Positions 59,041 to 64,000 of a stretch of DNA of 64,000 nt are shown here, piece after piece. The DNA comes from an uncultured Chthonomonadales bacterium (GTDB lineage: Bacteria > Armatimonadota > Chthonomonadetes > Chthonomonadales > CAJBBX01), in NCBI GenBank assembly GCA_938005745.1, contig CALLMM010000011.1, forward strand, positions 62,001 to 126,000, read 5' to 3'. Numbering within the stretch: position 1 is the stretch's first letter; every line of letters begins with the position of its first letter. Position numbers and translations under genes: made by a program. Below the pieces are notes generated by a model, which was given only the letters and a program-made list of their open reading frames with translations, was not told where the DNA came from and searched no databases.

Positions 59041-61110
59041 ATGCTCTTTCCGATTATCACCACCGCCGCCGTGCTCTCCGGACAGAATCCGCCTGTCCGG
59101 GAACCGCTGCGACTGCGTCCGTATCTGCAGCTCCTCGCCGCACGCTACACCGTTCGGGATGGCCTGCCTGCTGGTGAGGCGTCTTCGGTATGGGTTCACG
59201 AAGGCAGGGTCTACGCGCGGTTAGCGCAGACGCAGGGACAGCCCGGCGTTCCCACGATCGTGATGCTGGACGGCGACCGCTGGAAGCAGGCTTCTCCGGA
59301 AGGAGCGCAGACGGACGCGCAGAAGCAGCGGGAGTCGCTGAGTCAGAGCGTCGGCAGCCGCGTTCTCAGCGGCGCACAGTCGCAGGACGGGCGCTGGTGG
59401 GTCGTCACGGAAAAGGGCGCGCTCCGGCAGGAGGGCGAGCAGTATGTTCCGCTGACCATCCCGCGCCGGTTCCGTCATGGACAGCCGTACCCGCACCCGG
59501 ACACGGAGATCCGAAGCCTGACCCGGGATCGCGCCGGGCATATCTGGCTGGCGACCTCGATGGGAGCCTATGCGACGGACGGCGCGGACTGGTGGCAGCC
59601 GCTCACGCGCGAGGACGGAATGCCCTTTGAAGACCTGCTCTGCCTCACCTTCGCGCCGAACGGAGACCTGTGGGGAGGCACCTCCGCCGGAGCGTGGCGT
59701 CTGCGAAACGGCGAGTGGCGCTACTTCTGGGGCAAGCGGTGGATGCCGGGCAACCGCGTCAACGACATCGCCTGCGCCGAAGACGGCTCCGTCTGGCTGG
59801 CGACGGACGGCGGACTGGCGAAGATCGAAGAGCGGCAGATGACGCTGGCGCAGAAGGCGGCGCACATGGAGCAGATCACGGCGGCGCGGCACAATCGTCG
59901 CGGATGGGTCACCGGATGCCATCTCAAAACGCCCGGCGACCCCTCCGGCGGCTTTATCCACGAAGCCAGCGACAACGACGGTCTCTGGACGGCGATCTAT
60001 GTCAGCGCGGAGGCGTTCCGCTACGCCGTTACCCGCGATCCCGCCGCCCGTAAACTGGCGAAACAGAGCATGGAGGCGCTGCTCGATCTGGTGCGCCTGA
60101 GCGGCTATCCCGGCTTTCCGGCGCGCGCCATCATTCGCAAGGGGGAGGAGGTTCTCGGCTACGATCCGGAAGAGACGGTGCGCGTCGCCGGAGAGACCGA
60201 AAAGATCTGGTACGTCTCGCCCGTAGACCCGAATCTCCTCATCAAAGGAGACACCTCCTCCGATGAACTGGACGGGCACTACTTCGCCTGGTATATCTAC
60301 CATGAACTGGCTGCGGACGCAAAGGAGAAGCAGGAGATTCAGAAGGTCGTCGCCGCCGTTACCGATAACCTGCTGCGGAACGACTTCACGCTCGTCGGAC
60401 ACACGGGACGCAAAACGCGCTGGGGCGTCTTCGGTCCGCAGTACCTGAACGAAGACCCGCAGTGGGTGGAGGAGCGCGGTCTGAACTCCCTTGAACTGCT
60501 CTGCTACCTGCGCGTCGCCTACCACATCTGCAAGGATCGGCGGTATCTGGACGCCTACGAGAACCTGATCGCCCGCCATCACTATCTGCTGAACACGCTG
60601 CTCTACCGCCGGGGCGCGCCCTGGTACGCCATCAATCACTCGGACGACGAGCTTGCCTATCTGGTCTACTATCCGCTGCTGATGCTGGAGACCGACCCGC
60701 ACCGGCGCGCGATCCTGCGGCAGAGCATCGGCTCCACCTGGAATGGGGGTCCCGTCACCGCCGGCATTCGCGAGGAGAAAGCCCCCTTCTACAGCTTCAT
60801 CTACGGAGCGGTCACCGGAGAGCCGTGCCGCGCGGAGGAGGCGGTGCAGACGCTTCAGGAGTGGCCCTGGGAACAGATCAATTGGACGGTGCAGAACAGC
60901 CATCGCCACGATGTAACGTTCCGGGTCGCCCGGGGCGTACGCCGCACCGAGATAGACCGCGTGCTGCCCGCCTCCGAACGGCGGGTGATGCGCTGGAACG
61001 GCAATCCTTGGGTTCCCGATCACGGCGACAACGGGCAGAGCGAAGAGGACGGCGCGGCATGGCTGCTGCCCTACTGGATGGCGCGCTACCATAAACTGAT
61101 CGCGGAGTAG
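59041..61110 (+). CDS. Propeller plus alpha/alpha-toroid protein
   Basis: The protein has 689 residues from ATG 59041. The N-terminal half (about 35-275) has two-component-type propeller blades (GHIWLATSMGAYATDG, GDLWGGTSAGAWRLRNG, GSVWLATDGGLAKIE). The C-terminal half (about 300-689) is helical, with (alpha/alpha)6-toroid features (DGLWTAIYVSAEAFRYAVT, DELDGHYFAWYIYHELA). The short hydrophobic start could be a weak signal peptide. Such toroids are found in glycoside hydrolases and lyases, so a sugar-related role fits its DegT neighbour, but no catalytic residue was assigned. A strong hairpin follows. Confidence 0.75.
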   Translation: MLFPIITTAAVLSGQNPPVREPLRLRPYLQLLAARYTVRDGLPAGEASSVWVHEGRVYARLAQTQGQPGVPTIVMLDGDRWKQASPEGAQTDAQKQRESLSQSVGSRVLSGAQSQDGRWWVVTEKGALRQEGEQYVPLTIPRRFRHGQPYPHPDTEIRSLTRDRAGHIWLATSMGAYATDGADWWQPLTREDGMPFEDLLCLTFAPNGDLWGGTSAGAWRLRNGEWRYFWGKRWMPGNRVNDIACAEDGSVWLATDGGLAKIEERQMTLAQKAAHMEQITAARHNRRGWVTGCHLKTPGDPSGGFIHEASDNDGLWTAIYVSAEAFRYAVTRDPAARKLAKQSMEALLDLVRLSGYPGFPARAIIRKGEEVLGYDPEETVRVAGETEKIWYVSPVDPNLLIKGDTSSDELDGHYFAWYIYHELAADAKEKQEIQKVVAAVTDNLLRNDFTLVGHTGRKTRWGVFGPQYLNEDPQWVEERGLNSLELLCYLRVAYHICKDRRYLDAYENLIARHHYLLNTLLYRRGAPWYAINHSDDELAYLVYYPLLMLETDPHRRAILRQSIGSTWNGGPVTAGIREEKAPFYSFIYGAVTGEPCRAEEAVQTLQEWPWEQINWTVQNSHRHDVTFRVARGVRRTEIDRVLPASERRVMRWNGNPWVPDHGDNGQSEEDGAAWLLPYWMARYHKLIAE

Positions 61111-61136
61111 CGCGTCAACGGGCGTCTGACGAACCG

Positions 61137-61170
61137 AACGGCTCGATCCATATTTCAGGATCGAGCCGTT
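61137..61170. terminator. Hairpin between converging genes
   Basis: A perfect 13-bp stem, AACGGCTCGATCC with GGATCGAGCCGTT, encloses an 8-base loop. It has no T tract on either side. It probably separates the propeller/toroid gene from ybaB. Confidence 0.65.
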
Positions 61171-61198
61171 GCGCATGTGTCGCAGAAGAGACACGCGC

Positions 61199-61543
61199 TC
61201 AGAAGATGCCGGGCAGTCCCATTCCTCCGGGAACCAGTCCCTCCATCCGCTCCTTCTCCTGCGCCTCTGCCTTCTCCTCCGCCTCTTTGACGGCGGTGAG
61301 GATCAGGTCCTGCAGCATCTCCACATCGTCCGGGTCTACCGCTTCCGGCTTGATCTCCAGTGCGACCAGCTTGCCCTTGCCCGTAACGATGGCTTTCACC
61401 ATCCCGCCGCCGGAGGTCGCCTCGATCCGCGCCTCCTCCAGCTCCTGCTGCGCCGCCAGCATATCGTCCTGCATCTTCTGCGCCATCTTCGCCAGCTTCA
61501 TCATATCGCCCATGCCGCCAAAACCGCCGCGACCACGTCCCAT
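61199..61543 (-). CDS. ybaB: YbaB/EbfC nucleoid-associated protein
   Basis: The protein has 114 residues from the ATG at 61543, with AAGGAGAAGG upstream. It has a Gly-rich start (GRGRGGFGGMGDMMK), the helix KLAKMAQKMQDDMLAAQQEL, and SGGGMVKAIVTGKGKLVALEIKPEAVDPDD, which is the YbaB signature (split here: SGGGMVKAIVTG, LEIKPEAVD). It binds DNA as a dimer. It lies just downstream of dnaX as in most bacteria, but recR, usually next, is missing. Confidence 0.93.
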   Translation of the reverse strand: MGRGRGGFGGMGDMMKLAKMAQKMQDDMLAAQQELEEARIEATSGGGMVKAIVTGKGKLVALEIKPEAVDPDDVEMLQDLILTAVKEAEEKAEAQEKERMEGLVPGGMGLPGIF

Positions 61544-61620
61544 CACCTTCTCCTTCGTTATAGAATGAATGATTGGATACGAAACTGTTTTACCCGTCCG
61601 GAGCGGAAGATTCCAACGCG

Positions 61621-63516
61621 CTATTCGTCTACCATCTCGCCGTCAAACTCCTCCAAAACCAGCGTCAGAAACTCCTCATCGCTCTCCTTCGGCTTGCGCC
61701 TGCTGGCGGCAGAGGCGGTTTCGCCCGGAGGCGTCTCCTGCGAGGGCGGCGCAGAGGCGGAAGCGATCGCGCTCGCCTCGGAAGGCGTCTCATCCAGCAG
61801 TCCGAGCGGGGGAGGAACGGGCGCGGTTGCGCCTGCGCCGCCGTTGCGGGGCGGCGCCGTTACGGAGGGCGATCCGGGCGGCGCGCTCTCCTCGATCAAT
61901 ACGCACTGCACCTTGAATCCGGCGACGCCCAGCTCCTCCTCCACCATCTGTTCGATCAGCTGTCTGCCCTGCGGTCGGTCGGCGCGGCTGCGCATAAACT
62001 CTTCCGTGAAGCCCAGAACGATCGTCCTGCCCTCCAGACGCAGCACCTGCTCCGTGCCAAAGATCGCCGCCGCCGCCCGCGACTTCTGCGTGATGCGCTG
62101 CCGGACGCGGTGCCATACCCGGCGCACCACCTCCTCATCAATGGTCGGCGCGAAGCGGGGATCGGTCTCCTGTGTCAGCGGACGCGCCTCCTCCACCTCT
62201 GCGGCAGGGGCTGTCCTCTCCGGCACTCTCTGCGAAGCGACCGGCTCCGGCGTCGTAACCGGCGGCGTCTCCCGGGTGACGGGAGCTGGCGGCGCGACCG
62301 GGTTCCGAGCGAAGCCGGCGGACCCGGTCGCGGGTTCCGGCTGAACGGCGGCGCGCACTCTGGCAGCCGCCTCCTCTCGCCCGCTCACTACCGGCGCAGA
62401 TACCGCGAAGGACGCGCCCAGACGTCCCGGCAGAATGGACCAGAACGCCCGCTCCAGCAGCAGGCGATGCTGATTGGTGAAGCGCAGATCGCGTTCGGCG
62501 TCCGCCAGAATATCCAGCATCTTCAGAAGCTGATCGGGTGAAAAGCAGCGCGCCTGCTCCTGAAGCTGCTGAAATCGCTCCGGCGTCACCTCGGTCAGCG
62601 CCTGCGGTCCCTGCGCGAACTGCGCCACCAGCAGATCGCGCAGATGAAGCTGCAGGGCGACCAGAAGCTGCTTCACATCCTTGCCCGACTCGATTAGCTC
62701 TCCCGCTTTCAGATAGGCGGCTTGCAGATCGTCCGCCGCCAGGATCCGGGTGATGCTGTCCAGCATCTCCGGTCCGACCATGCCTACCGCCGTCAGCACC
62801 GCCTCCACGCTCAGATGTCCGTCGGTATAGGCGAGCGCCTGCTCCAGCAGGCTGAGAGAGTCGCGGAACGAGCCTTCCGCGGCGCGCGCAATGGCGGAGA
62901 CCGCCTCCGGATCGTAGGCGATACCCTCCGCCTCCAGCACGCTCTGCAGCAGCCGGATCAGATCGTGGATGGTGGCGCGGCGAAAGTCCATCCGCTGACA
63001 GCGCGAACGGATCGTGATGGGAACCTTGTGCGCTTCGGTCGTCGCCAGCACAAAGACCACATGCGCGGGGGGCTCCTCGATCGTCTTCAGCAGCGAGTCG
63101 AACGCCTTCAACGAGAGATCGTGCACCTCGTCTATGATATAGACCTTGAAACGCGCCTCCGCGGGGGCGTACTTGGCGTTTTCGATGATCTTCTCGCGCA
63201 CATCGTCAATGCCGGTCTCCGAGGCGGCGTCCATCTCGATCACATCCATGGCGCTGCCGTCCCGGATACGCTGGCACATATCGCAGACGCCGCACGGCTC
63301 CGGCGAGGGGCTGTCCCCCGCCTGACAGTTGAGCGCGCGCGCCAGCAGACGCGCCGTCGAGGTCTTGCCGCACCCGCGCGGTCCGCAGAAGAGATAGGCG
63401 TGCGCGATGCGTCCCATCCGGATCGCGTTCTGCAGCGTCGTCGTAACATGCTGCTGCCCGATGACCGCGCCGAAGGACTGTGAGCGATATTTACGATAGA
63501 GCGCGACGTAAGCCAT
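61621..63516 (-). CDS. dnaX: DNA polymerase III gamma/tau subunit
   Basis: The protein has 631 residues and is the ATPase of the clamp loader. The N-terminal part is canonical: MAYVALYRKYRSQSFGAVIGQ, P-loop GPRGCGKTSTARLL, zinc module CGVCDMCQRI, Walker B IIDEVHDLS and sensor LATTEAHKVP. The C-terminal part (about 370-631) is Pro/Ala/Glu-rich, as in tau forms. No ribosomal frameshift site was sought in detail. The upstream gene on the same strand is 18 bases away, and ybaB follows after 77 bases. Confidence 0.95.
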   Translation of the reverse strand: MAYVALYRKYRSQSFGAVIGQQHVTTTLQNAIRMGRIAHAYLFCGPRGCGKTSTARLLARALNCQAGDSPSPEPCGVCDMCQRIRDGSAMDVIEMDAASETGIDDVREKIIENAKYAPAEARFKVYIIDEVHDLSLKAFDSLLKTIEEPPAHVVFVLATTEAHKVPITIRSRCQRMDFRRATIHDLIRLLQSVLEAEGIAYDPEAVSAIARAAEGSFRDSLSLLEQALAYTDGHLSVEAVLTAVGMVGPEMLDSITRILAADDLQAAYLKAGELIESGKDVKQLLVALQLHLRDLLVAQFAQGPQALTEVTPERFQQLQEQARCFSPDQLLKMLDILADAERDLRFTNQHRLLLERAFWSILPGRLGASFAVSAPVVSGREEAAARVRAAVQPEPATGSAGFARNPVAPPAPVTRETPPVTTPEPVASQRVPERTAPAAEVEEARPLTQETDPRFAPTIDEEVVRRVWHRVRQRITQKSRAAAAIFGTEQVLRLEGRTIVLGFTEEFMRSRADRPQGRQLIEQMVEEELGVAGFKVQCVLIEESAPPGSPSVTAPPRNGGAGATAPVPPPLGLLDETPSEASAIASASAPPSQETPPGETASAASRRKPKESDEEFLTLVLEEFDGEMVDE

Positions 63517-63534
63517 ATCCGATAACAGTACGCA

Positions 63535-64000
63535 TCAGCGATGAGACCGATTCGCCTGCGGCGCAGGCATCTTCATCGCCTCCTGAATCTTCGGCAGAAA
63601 GGCTTCCACCACCTTTTCCGCCATCCGGGTCAGCGCCTTGCGCGCCGCCTCTCCCTCCACCGCATCCCGGAAGATATCCCTCTGCCCCTCCGGCGCAAAG
63701 GTGCGCGAGTCGAGCACATTGCCCGCCTCGTCAATCAGTTCAACCGTGATGGTTGCCTTGACGACGAACAGTTCGCCCTTGATAAACTCGGTGTTGACCT
63801 GCAGCGCGGCGGAGGAGGTCTCCGCCTTTCCGCGTAGCAGGAACCTTGCCCCGACCTTCTGCGCCTGCTCCGCTGCTGCGCGGGGATCGCTCTCCTTCCC
63901 CAGAAGCTCCTGAAGCCTGCGCGCCGACTGCCGATCCACCACGGGGAACGACCGCTCTACCAGTTCCGACTTGATCCGGGTCTCGGCGATCTCGCTGGAC
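63535..64000 (-). CDS. CsgG/LpoB/FlgT-like protein (5' end outside window)
   Basis: The frame stays open to the right edge of the window; 155 residues are visible. SSEIAETRIKSELVER-type helix, FPVVDRQSARRLQELL, GARFLLRGKAE and FIKGELFVVKATITVELID form the alpha/beta pattern of the CsgG/LpoB/FlgT N-domain group (envelope lipoproteins). The C terminus contains a helix (AARKALTRMAEKVVEAFLPKI). The N terminus, where a signal peptide or lipobox would be, is not visible. It lies 18 bases before dnaX, so it is probably co-transcribed. Confidence 0.6.
   Translation of the reverse strand, partial: SSEIAETRIKSELVERSFPVVDRQSARRLQELLGKESDPRAAAEQAQKVGARFLLRGKAETSSAALQVNTEFIKGELFVVKATITVELIDEAGNVLDSRTFAPEGQRDIFRDAVEGEAARKALTRMAEKVVEAFLPKIQEAMKMPAPQANRSHR

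Overview
The window is about 64 kb of GC-rich bacterial chromosome with dense, mostly short-spaced genes and no rRNA, tRNA, CRISPR array or recognisable insertion sequence. The gene mix points to a diderm, Terrabacteria-like lineage, with Armatimonadota the best guess (inference, no search run). Support comes from a c-di-AMP receptor (DarA type) next to thymidylate kinase, a Ycf45/SpoIIIAA-like ATPase with an R3H domain, a GerMN protein next to glutamate racemase, planctomycete-style DUF1549/DUF1553 and DUF1501 proteins, and several UroD-family proteins.

Layout. 1-4189: end of a HEAT-repeat gene, then a cell-wall group (periplasmic amidase, GerMN protein, glutamate racemase) behind a near-consensus promoter. 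4190-4720: non-coding, carrying a small repeat cluster. 4721-17830: a 13 kb co-directional cluster and the most unusual part of the window. It encodes a zinc-ribbon/beta-propeller protein, a membrane VWA protein, a small three-helix membrane protein, a large tubulin/FtsZ-like GTPase ending in a zinc ribbon, a membrane-anchored trypsin-like protease, a tandem pseudoprotease, a zinc-ribbon Hsp70-like ATPase and a membrane-anchored GrpE-like protein. Read together they suggest a machine spanning the inner membrane: a cytoplasmic GTPase and chaperone pair facing an extracytoplasmic VWA domain and protease pair. An orphan sugar-type ABC ATPase follows 18 bases later.

19460-36895 is largely metabolic: a malic enzyme/phosphotransacetylase fusion, 6-phosphogluconate and glucose-6-phosphate dehydrogenases, an esterase, a DUF1549/DUF1553-UroD-DUF1501 operon, enolase, pyruvate kinase, a DivIC/FtsB-like division protein and a phytanoyl-CoA-dioxygenase-like enzyme. 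36961-43223 holds a DUF309 protein, a two-subunit ABC exporter behind a strongly structured leader, a DUF1361 membrane protein, a DUF190 protein and a PHP-family phosphatase.

43244-52374 is on the minus strand: a MoxR ATPase, a squalene-cyclase-fold repeat protein and a giant DUF4175 protein (one operon), then DarA, thymidylate kinase and the R3H ATPase. 52982-61110 is mainly on the plus strand: a membrane pyrophosphatase behind a promoter and an attenuator-like hairpin, RuvC, a small EamA transporter, a DegT-type aminotransferase and a propeller/toroid protein, with one minus-strand membrane protein in between. 61199-64000 (minus) carries YbaB, DnaX and the cut end of a CsgG/LpoB-like protein.

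Several starts were moved from the longest open frame to internal starts where a Shine-Dalgarno sequence or the family N terminus required it. Three intergenic places share one dispersed repeat family (core GTCATTGCGAG ... GAAGCAATCTC).
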